Shown in pieces: positions 47,880 through 61,100 of a stretch of 64,000 bases of DNA. The DNA is from Lycium barbarum (taxonomy: Eukaryota > Streptophyta > Magnoliopsida > Solanales > Solanaceae): contig NC_083348.1 of NCBI RefSeq assembly GCF_019175385.1, forward strand, positions 3,239,001 through 3,303,000, read 5' to 3'. The position numbers were made by a program, and so were the translations under genes. Numbering within the stretch: position 1 is the stretch's first letter; the number at the start of each line of letters is the position of its first letter. The notes under the pieces are model-generated. The model saw only the letters and a program-made list of their open reading frames with translations, had not been told where the DNA came from and ran no database searches.

Positions 47880-49140
47880 AGAAAGAAAGGAAAATCTTTT
47901 ATTTTAGATGGTCGTTAAAAAGAATACGGTCCATATAAAAATATATGGTCTATATAAGCTGGCCGTAATATTTATGTTTTATAAATACGGTCGAAGATGC
48001 GGTCTGTATAATAAAGTATGGTCCGTATTTTCTCTCGTAGTTCTTAGAATAGAAACATAAATTCTTGGCTCACTTATTACGGCCTAGGATATGATCCGTA
48101 TAAATTTATACGGGCCGTACCTTAGGTCGTATTTCCTTATCGACCTCTACTTTTTTCATACATCGAACTTTGCTTTAGTTTAAGTTCACACACCACACAA
48201 ACACATATATTTCATGGTTTTGGGATATGAGGGTTGGGTTACTTAGACTTCACCCATTTTGAGCAATGTTTTATCATTGGCATTTCGCCGAACAATTGGC
48301 GGGCATAATAATTTCAGACTTCAAAATAGAAATCGTCCATCGAAATGCCCTCAGACTCAGTGGGTTTTCGATATACTCATCCTTATGAGTCTTAGACCCC
48401 ATCACTTCGCTCACCCCCAATCAAAATTCATTAAACAAGATGTTCACCCTATTAAACCCTAAGTTCGACAATGGTAAACAACATAACAGATCAATCATAC
48501 CATATTGTGTAAAGCAAAATTGATTAAAGCATTAACATACCTGTGAGTGATGACCTTGTTGACACCAGTTAATGAGCAGTAAGAGAAAAACAAAAATAAA
48601 TAAATCTGGGAATAGGGTGTTATACGTATGGAAGGAAGGGGGAGTGTTTGATGGATGAGTTGGGTGATTTGTTTGAAGGATTTATAGGGATTTAAGGAGT
48701 GGTTATGGTGGTGGGTGTGTGTAAGGTCGTGGGGATGGTAATGAGAGAAAAAATGGGAGTGGGAGCGGGAAAGGTGGGGTGAGTTTTAAACCTTTTTCAT
48801 ATGTTCTGACTTGAAATACTGTCCGTACAATTAAGCACGGTCCGTATTTCTTAAATATGTACCTGAACAATTTAATGACGTGGCATACCATAAATACGGG
48901 CCGTATTCCTTATCGTATTTTTAAGTACCACCCGTACTTCTGGACGTATTCTTAGTTGGCACAAAACAGTATGCCACTTTTCTTCCCTTACCATTATGGT
49001 CCCTAAATATGGTCTGTATAAATAAAAATAGCCTGTACTTCCCGGTCGTATTTGTTGGATGGCAGAAAACAACGAGCAACTTATTTTCCATCATCATACG
49101 ATCCAAAAGTACGGTCCATATAAATAAATACGGCCCCTTT
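47880..49140. repeat. spaced ACGGTCCGTAT-type repeats in the Athila spacer
   Basis: Two clusters (47915-48145 and 48810-49140) hold about a dozen variants of the near-palindrome ATACGG(T/G)CCGTAT and its partners TCCGTATAAAT and GGTCGTATTT, spaced about 20-70 bases apart. The same motif family is in the LTR at 43735-44090. Between the clusters, 48180-48780 is plain AT-rich sequence. Confidence 0.75.
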
Positions 49141-49314
49141 GTATGCTTCTCTTACTTAATTGTTTTCTGCATTGTAGTCCTATACCAAAGAAAATGTCAA
49201 ACAACACAAAAGCTACTAAAACACTGCAAAGAATAAAGAAAACAAAACTGAAAACCTTGGGTTGCCTCCCAAGCAGCGCTTGATTTACGGTCGCGGCACG
49301 ATGGTGTTACCGTT

Positions 49315-50800
49315 TTACTCTGGATTAGTAGTGTATGTATGCTTCAATCGGTGCGTATCAACGATTATGTCTCTATCAATGCACCAATGGTAGTGCTTTA
49401 TCCTCTGGTCATTCACTTCAAATGTCTGAGTTCTATCTCCAGACTTCAATTCTATTGAGTCATTGGGTGAAACACTCACCACTTGGAAGGGCCCGGACCA
49501 TCTGGATTTTAATTTGCCCTGGAAGGATTTTAGCCTTGAGTTATATAGCAAGACATCATCGCCTTTCTGAAAGTCCCACTTTAGGATTTTTACATCATGA
49601 TAGTACTTCATCTTCTTCTTTTACAAGGTTGCACTCTCATATGTGTGGTATCAGAACTCATTCATCTCATTTATTTGAAACAACATTAGCTTGGTTACCT
49701 CCTCCCAATACATATTCAATTTCTTCAATGCCCACAAGGCTTTGTGTTCAAGTTCGACTAGCAAATGGCACGCCTTGCCAAACACCAGCCTATAAGGGGA
49801 AGTTTCAATGGGCGTTTTAAATGTTGTTGTGTAGGTCCAAAGAGCATCATCATCAAGTTTTGAGACCAGTCGGTCATGTTTGCATTGACCGTCTTGGACA
49901 AAATACTCTTTATCTCCCGATTGGAGACTTCCGCCTGGCCACTAGTTTGAGGATGATATGGAGTGGCCACCCGATGCTTGATACCATACTTTTTGAGCAG
50001 TACAACAAACGCCTTGTTACAGAAATGCGTACCACCGTCACTAATGATAACTCATGGGGTGCCAACTCGGGTGAAAATGTTCTTTTTAAGAAAGTTGGTG
50101 ACACTCTTCCCTTCATTATTGGGTAAAGCCACTGCTTCTACCTACTTCTAGACGTAGTCAACGGCCGCCAAGATGTATTTCATGCAACCTGAACTCACAA
50201 AGAGGGCCCAATAAAATCAATGGTCCAAACATCAAAGAGTTCAACCTCCATCACAAAATTCATAGGCATATCATGCCTCTTAGCAATCGTTCCTTGACGT
50301 TGACATTGGTCACAAGACATTGCCATCAAGTTTGCATCATGATAGATAGTCGACCAGTAATATCCACACTTGAGCACCTTAGCCGCTTTGCGATTTTCAC
50401 TATGATAAATCCCCACAAGAGAGTCATGGCAGGCCTTCAAAATATCCATCACTTCAGATTCGGGAACACAACGACGAATGATGTTGTCGGCGCATGTTTG
50501 GAACAAGTATGGTTCATCCCAATAATATGGCCTGTAATCTCTTAAGAAGTTCTTTTTCTGGCACGCTTTGATCTCGTCAGGAATCAGTCCGGTCACCGAA
50601 TAATTCGCTATGCCAGCATACCATGGTGCCACATCACATGATACTGCAAGAAGCCTTTCATCTGGGAATGCATCATTAATTTCGAGTTCCCTTTCCGGTC
50701 TGCCAACTTCCTCAAGCCTCGATAAATGATCAGCAACTTGGTTCTCTGCCCCCTTATGATCTTTTACCTCAAAGTCGAATTCTTGCAACAAGAGACCCAA
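49315..50800 (-). pseudogene. Athila-like integrase, frameshifted
   Basis: Minus-strand pieces: 50800-50195 begins in the RNase H end (GLLLQEFDFEVKDHKGAENQ) and enters integrase, with the HHCC zinc finger finishing CDQCQRQGTIAKRHDMPMNF and the first catalytic region DVWTIDFIGP. Near 49970 [20 protein letters not shown] carries the catalytic Glu. 49611-49315 is the C-terminal GPF domain (KSRWSGPFQVVSVSP). Frame breaks fall between these blocks. Confidence 0.88.
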
Positions 50801-50834
50801 CTAATCAATAGCGGCTTAGCATCTTTATTCGCCA

Positions 50835-51071
50835 TTAAGTATCGTAGTGCTTCATGATCAGTGTACACCACCACCTGAGATCCCAACAGATAGGCATGAA
50901 CTTCTCAAACGCATACATAATGGCAAGCAGTTCTTGTTCAGTCACTGTATAGTTCATCTGAGCACCACTCAATGTTTTGTTTGCATAGTAGATTGAGTGC
51001 ATGATCTTGTTGTGATGCTGACCAAGCACCACTCCAATTGCGAATCCACTAGCATCACACAACTCAAACAA
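50835..51071 (-). pseudogene. Athila-like RNase H piece
   Basis: FELCDASGFAIGVVLGQHHN, with the first catalytic Asp, then IYYANKTLSGAQMNYTVTEQ and ELLAIMYAFEKF. This is the standard Ty3/gypsy RNase H core. It breaks near 50835 before the next block. Confidence 0.88.
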
Positions 51072-51201
51072 CGGTGACCAATCTGGTGAAATAATAATAG
51101 GAGCAGAAGTTAGTTGCTCTTCAACTCATCAAATGCCTTGCGACACTTCTCATTGAACTCAAACTTAGCCTTTTTTTCAAGAAGCTTGCACATGGGATTT
51201 T

Positions 51202-51936
51202 CTATCTTCGAGAAATCTTTAATAAGCCCCGATAGAACTCGGCGTGCCCCACGAAACTTCGAACTACTTTAACTGAGATGGGTGGAGGAAGCTTTGAAAT
51301 CACATCAATTTTGGCTTGATCTACCTCGATTCCCTTTTCAGAGATCTTGTGGCCAAGAACAATTCCTTCCTTCACAATAAAGTGACACTTCTCCCAATTA
51401 CGAACTTGATTGGTGTCCTCACACCTCTTCAGCACTAGACCCAGATGGTCAAGGCAATCATCGAATGAATCTCTAACAATAGAAAAGTCATCCATTAAAA
51501 CCTCCAAAAAGTACTCTACCATATCTGAAAAGATTAACATCATGCAACGCTAGAAAGTGTCAGGTGCATTGCAAAGATTGAATGGCATTCGACTGAACGT
51601 AAAGATCCCATAAGGACACGTAAAGGTAGTCTTCTCCTAATCTTTCAATGCAATATTAATCTGATTATAACTAGAGTACCCATCCAAGAAGTAATAATAA
51701 GACTGCCCTAATAGCTGATCAAGCATCTGTTCAATAAAAGGCATAGGGAAGTGATTCTTACATGTCACAGAGTTCAGCTTTTGATAATCCATACACACTC
51801 GCCACCTTGTAACAATTCTTGTCGGAATCAGCTTATTCTTCGTATTAGGCACCATTGGTGATGCCACCCTTCTTCGGAACACATTGAACTGGGCTAACCC
51901 ATTTGCTACCAGCAATCGGGTAAACCACTCCAACAT
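51202..51936 (-). pseudogene. Athila-like reverse transcriptase, frameshifted
   Basis: First piece 51936-51637: CMDYQKLNSVTCKNHFPMPF, IEQMLDQLLGQSYYYFLDGY, SSYNQI. Second piece 51543-51202: EVLMDDFSIVRDSFDDCLDH, with the catalytic Asp pair in an MDD context, and CHFIVKEGIVLGHKISEKGI. Together they cover the palm and thumb of a Ty3/gypsy RT. A frame break and a stop lie between them. Confidence 0.9.
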
Positions 51937-51984
51937 CTAATCACTTAATAATTTCTTTCTTGACCACTTCTTGCATAGGTGGAT

Positions 51985-52611
51985 TCAATCTCCTTTGATG
52001 TTCGACACTCGGTGTGCTATCCTTCTCGAGTTGAATTTTATGCTCACAGGTACCAGAAGGAATACCCCGAATGTCTGCAATGGTCCACCATACCGATATT
52101 CTTTCAGAATTTCCAGCGACCTCTTCGTCTGCTCATCAGTCAGTAAAGCAGAAACAATGATCGGCAATGTATTATCCGAACCGAGGAACTCATACCTCAG
52201 ATGTGCAGGGAGCTGCTTGAGCTCAAGTTTTGGTGGCTCAACAATCGACGATTTTGCTGGAGGTTTTTTCCGATTCTTAAGATCGAGAGATAACTGTTTT
52301 GGCTGATAAGAATAATATCCCAATCCTTCGAGTGAATTAACAGTCTCTACATATCCCTCCATATCATCTGCATCAAAATTGACTAGTATAGCCGCCAATG
52401 TCTCCCCAAGGCACTTTTCTTCGATCTTGAATTCAACGACCTCGTCTATCATATCTATAGCATCAATAACCGAAATGTTTTCGTATGCGGTTGGTAGTTT
52501 CATTCCTTTGCTAGCCTGAGAGGTCACCTCTTCATCATTAATACGAAATTTGGTCTCGTTCTTCTCCGAATCCATTAGAGCCCTTCGTGGAAAAGAAAGG
52601 CCCAAACTCAT
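51985..52611 (-). pseudogene. Athila-like protease-RT linker
   Basis: A 208-codon open frame with KLELKQLPAHLRYEFLGSDN followed by TLPIIVSALLTDEQ, the conserved linker before the RT of this clade, preceded by a piece of the protease end. The active-site part of the protease is not present. Confidence 0.82.
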
Positions 52612-52639
52612 CCCATTAGGACTTCATATGGATAAAATG

Positions 52640-53913
52640 TCACGTTAATACTCATTTAACACATTCACACTTAACCTGGATTTACGGAGTATTACATGAA
52701 TATTCATTGACGAAGGGTACAAAAATGGCTCTGTTTACCCTTGTGTTTTTATGAAAATCAGAATCTTTGATATTGTTGTGTGAGTTGATGACTCGAATAT
52801 TATTGAAACTCTTGAAAAGTTTCCATACAGTAGATTATCTGCTGAAAGAAGTTGAAATGAGAAAATTACATTGGTCTTGATTATATATTTTCGTGCAATT
52901 GATGCTTTTATATATCTTGCTATAACTATGAGCATAATATAGTTTCTCTTACATAGAGATATTGAAATAAGATCAATTGCATACTGCAAGTGAGAGCCCT
53001 GATATGAATATGTTTTCTAACAAATATGGTCAAGTTTTTTTAATATAAAGGGCATTCATTTGATCGACATAAATGTTCGATCCCTACAGATTATTTATTC
53101 CCATGAAGAGTTATTGTCATATCATATTGTTCTACATAACAGTCAAATGACAAATATAATAGCAGCTTATATAGCAAGTTTGAAATGTACTTGACATGAC
53201 TTCAACAATATATAACGATAATTCAACTCTATCAAAAGAATGGAGATGCAGATGATCAACCGGTTCGTCAAATGGTAATTTGACACATCTGATCACAAAA
53301 GTGTTGCCAACAAATAATAAGCTGGAATACAAGATCAAAGTACATCATCTTCAATAATATGTGATGATTCAATTAGAAGAGTAAAATACACGATGTACTC
53401 TTTTTCTCTCAACCAAGATTTTGTCCATATGGATTTACTGGTAAGGTTTCACCGAGACAGCTAGAAATGTGTATAACCAAATATTTGTACTTTTTTTTTC
53501 CTTCATGATAATTTTATCTAACATGATTTTTTCCTAGTAAGGTTTAGCGAGCCACAATATCTATTAATGAACATCTAGGGGGACTGTTATAAATAGGATG
53601 CATTATGGATATCCATTTAAATACTCAACAATTTCTTGAAGAAGATGGCAATCAAACAGTCAACTTGCAAGTAGCTCATGCAGGCAACTTGCAAGCAGCT
53701 TTATGCAAAGCCTTATTTAGCTTCCTAAGGCTTGCAAGTAGCTGAAGCAGACAACTCGAAAGCAACTTTTGAAAAGCCTCGCACAACTTTTTTCTTCTAT
53801 AAATAGAAAGCTAAATCAATTCATTTGTACATCAATCTCAAGAGAAAAAATATCTCTCCCCAGCTTTTTTGGCTACATCTCTTATATTGTATTTTTATTA
53901 TTATTTCATAACA
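52640..53913 (+). mobile_element. Ty1/copia 3' end with LTR
   Basis: Decayed RNase H end and 3' untranslated region on the plus strand (GTACTCTTTTTCTCTCAACC near 53395 and TGGATTTACTGGTAAGGTTT are phrases usual before the LTR of one Solanaceae copia group), then the polypurine tract CATCTAGGGGGA ending at 53583-53584 and the LTR. It is truncated on the left where it meets the Athila-like element. Confidence 0.7.
53585..53913 (+). repeat. 3' LTR of the copia fragment
   Basis: 329 bases with perfect 6-base inverted ends TGTTAT...ATAACA, directly after the polypurine tract. No target duplication can be checked because the 5' LTR is missing. Confidence 0.8.
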
Positions 53914-54190
53914 TGCAAAATGGTCTTCATTCATCAGTGATATTTACAACTATTTGACAAGCGTATTAAATAGAGCACAACAAGACAATTTTAAAGAATT
54001 GACAGGGCTGCTACACCTACTAAATCATAAATAAGAAAACATTGGAACAGCCACTAACGGAAGAAACAACCTAAAAATGGAAAACAATGTTAGTCTATCA
54101 CTAAGCTTTGCAGTCTTTTTTTTTTTTTTTCCCTTTTCTTCTTATGCCTGTATCTTTTCACCGCTGCCACCAACATACGCAACAGTTAAT

Positions 54191-54744
54191 AGACGTTTAG
54201 ACATGCGATTTCATATCATGCGATAAAATTCCAAATCACCCAAAAAGACATGACTTGAGATTCCAAATCATAATTTCAAAATTTTCAAATGTAAAAGTTA
54301 ACCCATAAGTTTATATTTTATAAAAATAGATTCATAAGATGGTAGATATATTTACCAATCATGTTTACCAACCAATTATACCAAATATTAAAAGATCTAC
54401 AAGTTGATAGTATATTTATAACAAATTTACTCTTACCAACCATGTGATTTATATTAAAGAGTAATTACACTACAACTCATATTCAATTTTTCATTTTATT
54501 GAACTAAAGATTGATCAATTGATGTTGTATTTTTTTTTTAAAGGCTTCTAGTAGCGTATTAATTTTGTTTTGAACTATGATTTGCTCATTTGGTAAGATT
54601 ATATAAGAATTGAGAAAGTTTACATGACTTGTGGGGTTTTTATGTTTAGAAGAAAAAATACAACTTAAAAAAACCCAAATTGCATGTCCAAACAAAACTT
54701 CAACTTCAAATCATTGTGATTTCAAATCATGTCCAAACGGCTCC
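54191..54744. mobile_element. MITE with GTTTNGACATG ends
   Basis: Left end AGACGTTTAGACATGCGATT and right end, read in reverse, GGAGCCGTTTGGACATGATT form an imperfect terminal inverted repeat. Flanked by TTAAT at 54186-54190 and 54745-54749. 554 bases, AT-rich and non-coding. The superfamily is unclear. Confidence 0.65.
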
Positions 54745-55164
54745 TTAATCTTGAGTAACGGGTTGATACTACTGTTTAACTTAATTATTTAGCAGCAGAA
54801 GGGGTTCTCTATTACTCCTTTCACAAGGAAAAGTAGCTTTGATAAAGATTCATCTATCACCAGCCACCGATCACCCAACCCCCGCGCTCCTCTCCGCTCC
54901 CATTACTTTTTCCAAATTTTGGTAAGAAAACCGAAAAGAAAAAAAAAAAAAAAAAAAAAAACTTGTCGTACAATTTAATTCTATCTTCCAATATATAACA
55001 AGGCAAAGACCAAAACAAAAAGAATTCCATTCAGTCTTGTGTAGTTTAATACATTTAAACTGACAACTCTTGTATTCAGAACGGCAGCAAACTCCAGATC
55101 CCAATGCTATAACATTGTACCGCTGACGAGATGTAAAGGAGAAGTTAAACGCAACAAAGATGAA

Positions 55165-58100
55165 TCAAGCATTAGCCTTAACCAACTCCTTGGTAGCTGC
55201 TGAAACTGATGGTTGGGGCTGCAGGCCACAAAGTTGAAAGACTGTTATATAGTGAACTATTAAATCTTACAACCTTATGCACGTCAAAAATGTAGTTTAC
55301 AAGCTAATTGTGGAAATTGTTATATGTGGTACTGGAAGGATTGGGAAAGGGAGAAACATTGAGAACATTAAATGATTACACTGTGTCAACAATAATAAAG
55401 AATAGCTGTGATCTCCTTTCCATAACCAGAAATGCTAACTTATGACTGTCAAATTTGACATCCTTAGGTTTTTAAGAGTCTTGAGATATTGTTTGATATT
55501 GAAAGAACAGAAAAGATCAAGCACTAAACTGAAGTCTGAAAGGCTAAGCCTCCAGGAACTGCTCATGTTTATCAACTATCAGGGTTATTGGTATAATACA
55601 ACAGTAGCTTCTACTTAAACAGATATTTCAGGTAATGATATGTGTGAATATCAAGACAGACCACACTACTGGTTGGCCTGACGCAAGAAGGATAGAGGAG
55701 GTACAAAGCTAGAAGGCTTTCAAAAAGAGGAGTATGCCCTGTTTCAGTCTAGAACTTGCAAGTTACATTGATCACAAGCAAAATCAGATCCAAGATTGGA
55801 AGTTAGCCGGTTCTGTGGTCTACTAAATTTTAAAGTAACATCAAGCAAGTCAAGCCACAAGTATGCTTTTTAGCATAGATAAAAAAATACTACGTGAAAA
55901 ATCATCGAAACATATTAGATGAATAGGGGTGTGTGTGTGTGTGTGTGTGTGTTATACACACACATGTATATGTATATGTATACGTAGACGTAGACATAGA
56001 CATATCTGATCATACAATTACCTCAATGAATTTTTAATTCATGTTCCAAGACAATTAATGAAACCCTAACTTCAACACTTCTGCATTCCCTTTTGGCTAA
56101 AAATGCAACTAACACCTCAATCCCAAGCAAGTTGCCTCGTCTATATGAGTCCTCATTAATCATGCATTCCCGAGGGAAGAAACAAAAAACATGAGTGAGA
56201 AGCAGGATTAGAACCTGTGCAAAGTGTGGACCATAGTCCACTTTGGAACTACTTCCACTGAACCAGCGGCCCATTTCATGTAGGGTTCAGTTGCTTCTAC
56301 ATTTAGTAACAGTGACAAATTTTGCACATACACAGAAGGTCTGGACCAAACACAGTGGGTTCTGCTGAACCCACAGTGCATTGAATCTGGCACTTATTAG
56401 AAGGGAAGTAAAAAGCAGGCTGTTTCTTTGTGAACTCTACATAGAAGCCTCTATCAAATGGCACACTTACGTTTATTTTAATCAATCCTATTTATATATG
56501 ACAAGTTGCAAGCAAGCAGTAGCAGCCAAAAATGAAATATGGATTGGTAATCTAGTTTAAAGACTCAAAAATTTCAGTTCCACTACTTACAGCAGCTAAT
56601 TCCTGTTCATGCTTTGGAATAAAAGCGGTATCGACTTTCCCGTTTTTGAAGTCCTGTTGTCCAACAAACAGAGAAGATTAGGCTTATTAAAATCTCCTAA
56701 ATCAGCAGTTTCAAAGAACATGGTAATCCGCCTACCTCAATATCAAGGATGAGTTTGTGATATTCTATTGTGGTTGGAACTCCTGTCACAGAGAGTAAAA
56801 TTAAGGCAACAGATAACATGTAGGAAAAATAAAGCTGAGTGGAAGTGGCAGAAAACTTTAAAGGGCAGCCCGATGCACTAAGCTCCCCCTATGCACAGGG
56901 TCCGGGAAGGGCCGGACCACAAAGGAAGTGGCAGTAAAACTTTGAATGGAAAAAATTGACTTCGGCCCAAATTTCAACTGAATGGACGCAAGAAACAGAT
57001 ATGTATTAGCACGCCACATGGATGAGAAAGTGACTCTGCTGAATATCTTGACATACTTCAGGGAAATCAAATTATTTACAAAAAAGTAAACTCAGAAAGT
57101 AAAGCAAGCAATGAGGATGTAAAGTAGTTTGGATTAAACTGTGTTACCAAAAAAGAGGAACAGCTGAAAAAGGTAGTTAGGTGCCTGTGTATGAACCACC
57201 AGCAAAGAGTTGCAAAATTTGCAAGTGGGAATTGCAAATAACTATGTTAACATTCAGCTATTCATTAGCATAACTGTCTGAACCCCCAACCCCAAATTCG
57301 TCAGCTTTTTATCCTTAGTGCAGTGTACTTTGCATATTATCTGTTCAGAGTTATTTATCTAATGAAAAAGTTATTCCGTTTGGATTTATTAAAAAGGCTT
57401 AATACATAGACAGCCCCTTAAATTTGTCAGAAATTCCATTTAGACACTCGAACTAAGGCTTTTTCCAATTGAGCACTTGAACACATAATGAGGTGTTTCT
57501 ATTCAAACACTTTCGGGTCATTTCGAAAAAACTTTTGTGCGTGTTCACTAGCGTCCATTACATAGGTAAGTTAGACACTTAAAATATGTCACAACCTTTA
57601 ATTATATGCATTTGCCTCAATAAGCCGTAAAACCTCAAACCTATTCCAATTGAGGCTGCTGTGTATACTTAAAGGAGATGACCTATTTTATGTGGTTTAC
57701 TTAACTATCTAATAGACACTTGAGAACAGGCACAATTTTTTTTTTTTTTTTTAAAAAATTTGAACCGAAAGTGTCTAGTACGAGCATTTTATTATGTGTT
57801 CAAGTGCTCAATTGGAACAAGCCTTAGTTCGAGTGTTTAAATGAAATTTGTTGGCAAGTTTAAGGGGTTGTCTAAGTATTAAGCCTATTAAAACCACATG
57901 CTAAAGAGATAAATGCAACTGCTAGAAGGATTTCAAGAACCAGAGCAACTTTGACGACAATCTCCATTTTTGAAACAAATAACCACACCCAATATTGAGG
58001 AATACGATCAAGAAAACTGTCAATTGTACCTGTGATAATTGTGTCATCAAGTGCTCTTTTCATGCGCTCAATAGCCTTCTCACGTGTTGGAGCCCACACA

Positions 58101-61100
58101 ATTAGCTGCACAATGTTTAAAATTTAAAGTGAAGAAAGGTATTAACAGGAGAAGAGTAAAAGAGCTTCACTAAAAGATGAAACAGCTACTGAGCTACATT
58201 TTTCAAATTCAGAAAGATCATATAGTCATGCATGCTTTGAGAACCCCATAAAACAACATGCTCTGAAGTCCAATCAAGTTACGTATCTTAAAGATTTTTT
58301 TTTTTTTCAAATCAATAGATAAGATATGCTGCCTTCACTATCAGTTAGACGTATATGTTTGACCAAAGCATAAGGACAGACTTTCCACAAGTTTTAACTG
58401 TAGAAATCTGCTTCTTGGTCTTGGAACTTCCATTTAGTGTCTCAAGCAATGGAAAAAAGGCAACCTGACCTCCTCAGGTCCTCTTGCCCTAAAGAATAAT
58501 GCTAGAGAGGGTCCACAGGGATGGGAGGGCGGGTGGGTGGGTTTACCTTTCCTAGCAGGGAATCATAGCTCGGCGGAACCACATAATCAGGATAAACGTG
58601 GCTATCCATGCGGACAAATGGACCTCCAGATGGCAAATACGCAGTGATTCTCCCTATTTATGCAAAAAACAAAGTTCAGTGTCTAGAAATATCAGCGTGA
58701 ATCATAGAGAAGACACCTATTCCACTTTAGTATTAGGACTCCATCGGGTGGAACAGCAAAAACAACAACATACCCAGTGTAATCCCACAAGTGGGGTCTG
58801 GGAAGGGTAAAGTGTACACAGACCTTACCCCTATCTTTGCAGGTAGAGAGACTCTTTCCGATAGACCCTCGGCTCAAGTAAAGCAGATACACAGCAATTA
58901 ATGAAAACAGGTGGAACAGCAAAAAAAAAAAAAAAAAAAAGAGTGTATATTTAACAAAGTGCAATTATAATGGCATCCAAGTTAGAGATTATATATTCCT
59001 TCTCTCCAAAATTTCAATATATAACATACTGCTCGAGCTACATTTTGGGGATATGCGACAACACTTTCTTCTTCTTTTAAAAGCTAAGATTTGGATAAGA
59101 TCCATCAAGACATATACATAGCGCACATTTGTATATCCCCGTCATCTGTTCTCTACAATACACGTAAATAAATTGAACAGTGAAAAGGTAAATATGTGTC
59201 TACAGCAAGAACAACAAGAACTACACTTCAACACTAGGCTATTTGGTGTCGGTTGTATACATCCTCAATATTCATTTTGCTCAATTTGGACTAGTTTCGT
59301 CCCAAACCTGAAGAATTTGACTTCTCTAACGATCAGGGGTTCTTTTTCTCTACTGACGAAAGAATGGATCTCTAAACAGACCAAAACGACTCATAACCAA
59401 CATAAATATTTGTATGTTGCTCTGGGTAAAACAGATCAGCTTTAAAACCAGAATCAGTTCTTGGTTGGTGTAGAAAAAACACTTTTTAGCAAAAAACTAT
59501 GGTTTTAACGAAAACATATCATAATAATCTAATAATCACTTATCGAACTGATCATACACAAAATCAGAATCCAAACCAGACAGGCCCTTGTGTATAAATA
59601 TCAGCATAACCTTATTAAAGCATCCAAGATATTTCCTAATGGTGTCATTGCTTATGCAGTTCAGAAACTAAGTGATTCCGTTATTCAGGCACACTCGATA
59701 CTGCAGCGCAGTCTGATTCAACCTTAAGTTGCAACCAATTAGTGAGAGTTTACGTTGGAGATTCCAGAAAGCTAAGTGATTCACTTATCCAGGCACACTC
59801 AATAACTTATCCAGGCACACTCTATACTTCATTGCAGTCTGATTCAAGTTTAACTTGCATACAAGTTAGTGAGAGTTTTACGTTGGAGAGTTTCAGAAAC
59901 ACAAGCTTCAAATCAACTATATTTTTACCAGGTCCGGGTCTGAAATTTTTGAATGCATCTTCTGCATTTATACGGCATTCAATGGAATGTCCTCTAAGCA
60001 CTATATCTTCCTGTAAGCAAGAAAGAGAAAAGGAACGAAATAAAAGATTAGACTTTCACAATTTCAAAATGAACACATTAGTTCCATTCCAGCCAGTCTT
60101 AAAACATAATGCCCCTACTTGAAAATAAATACACACATTCTCCTCTATTTTGTTTTTCAAAATTATACAAATCAAACTGTTAAATAAGACCGTTTATACT
60201 TTTTAAAGTTTCTTTTACACTATACAATTTATCAATAATTCAACAATCAAATGTGGCCCCACCCACCTACGCAACTATCACTTAAGAATACATGTTCTTA
60301 AATTTGAGTAATTTAACAGGTTAGATATTTGTTTGATTGAAATGAGTAACTTATTTTCCTCAGTTTAAATGTTCTAAGTCAATTCTTTAGAAGAAGAAAA
60401 TCTTAAAGGAATAAAAAAGAAAAGATAGAAAGGAAATGATTGTTCAGCATTACCTGTTTGTAGCGCAGCTTTTCTCCCATAGCCACGCGAATCTGTTCTT
60501 CTATCAGGTCAACAGAAGATATCATTTCTGTCACTGGATGCTCCACCTAGATTTCAGCAATATATTACGTTACTTGCACGCAAAAGAAACAAGAGGAAAA
60601 AGATACATTCTCTATACTTAAATTTGCAACTATTGACAAGACATTTCTTGACTAGAGCTTTTACCTGAATACGAGTGTTCATTTCCATGAAGTAAAAGGA
60701 TCCTCTCTCATCTAATAAGAATTCAACAGTACCAACACCAATGTAACCTATAGATGCTGCTGCTGCAACAGCTGCATCACCCATGGCTTTTCGTAGCTCG
60801 GGTGTCAACGCAGGGGAAGGTGCTTCCTCTAGCAACTTCTGGTTTCTTCTCTGCAGAAATAGGGTATTTCAAAGATGTTACACTAATTAGTGGACCTCTC
60901 ATTCCCCAACTAAAAACTTAAAAAATGTAATTTAATGGATTCCTTAAACTTCAACAAGTAATAAAATAAAGAGAGATGATTTGATTGATCAACCTTTAAA
61001 TTTTTTATAACTAAGCAAATTGTCGCCGGAACTAACATAATTTCGTACTCTGGAATGAACTATCCAATTATGCAAATCATGACGATTATATACTCATTGT

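Larger units (their letters stand above)
42905..52615 (-). mobile_element. Athila-like Ty3/gypsy retrotransposon, 5'-truncated
   Basis: Read on the minus strand from 52611: protease-RT linker, reverse transcriptase, RNase H, integrase, a repeat-rich spacer, an env-position ORF, 3' untranslated region, polypurine tract and 3' LTR. Gag, most of protease and the 5' LTR are absent; at about 52.62 kb it meets a copia fragment. Frames are broken in several places, so it cannot move on its own. Domain order and the extra ORF after integrase are typical of the Athila clade. Confidence 0.88.

Noticed and set aside
47880..49140. CRISPR-like array
   Set aside because: The repeats are short, degenerate and irregularly spaced, and lie inside a plant retrotransposon.
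49335..49820. 161-codon plus-strand frame
   Set aside because: Opposite-strand shadow of the integrase C-terminal region.
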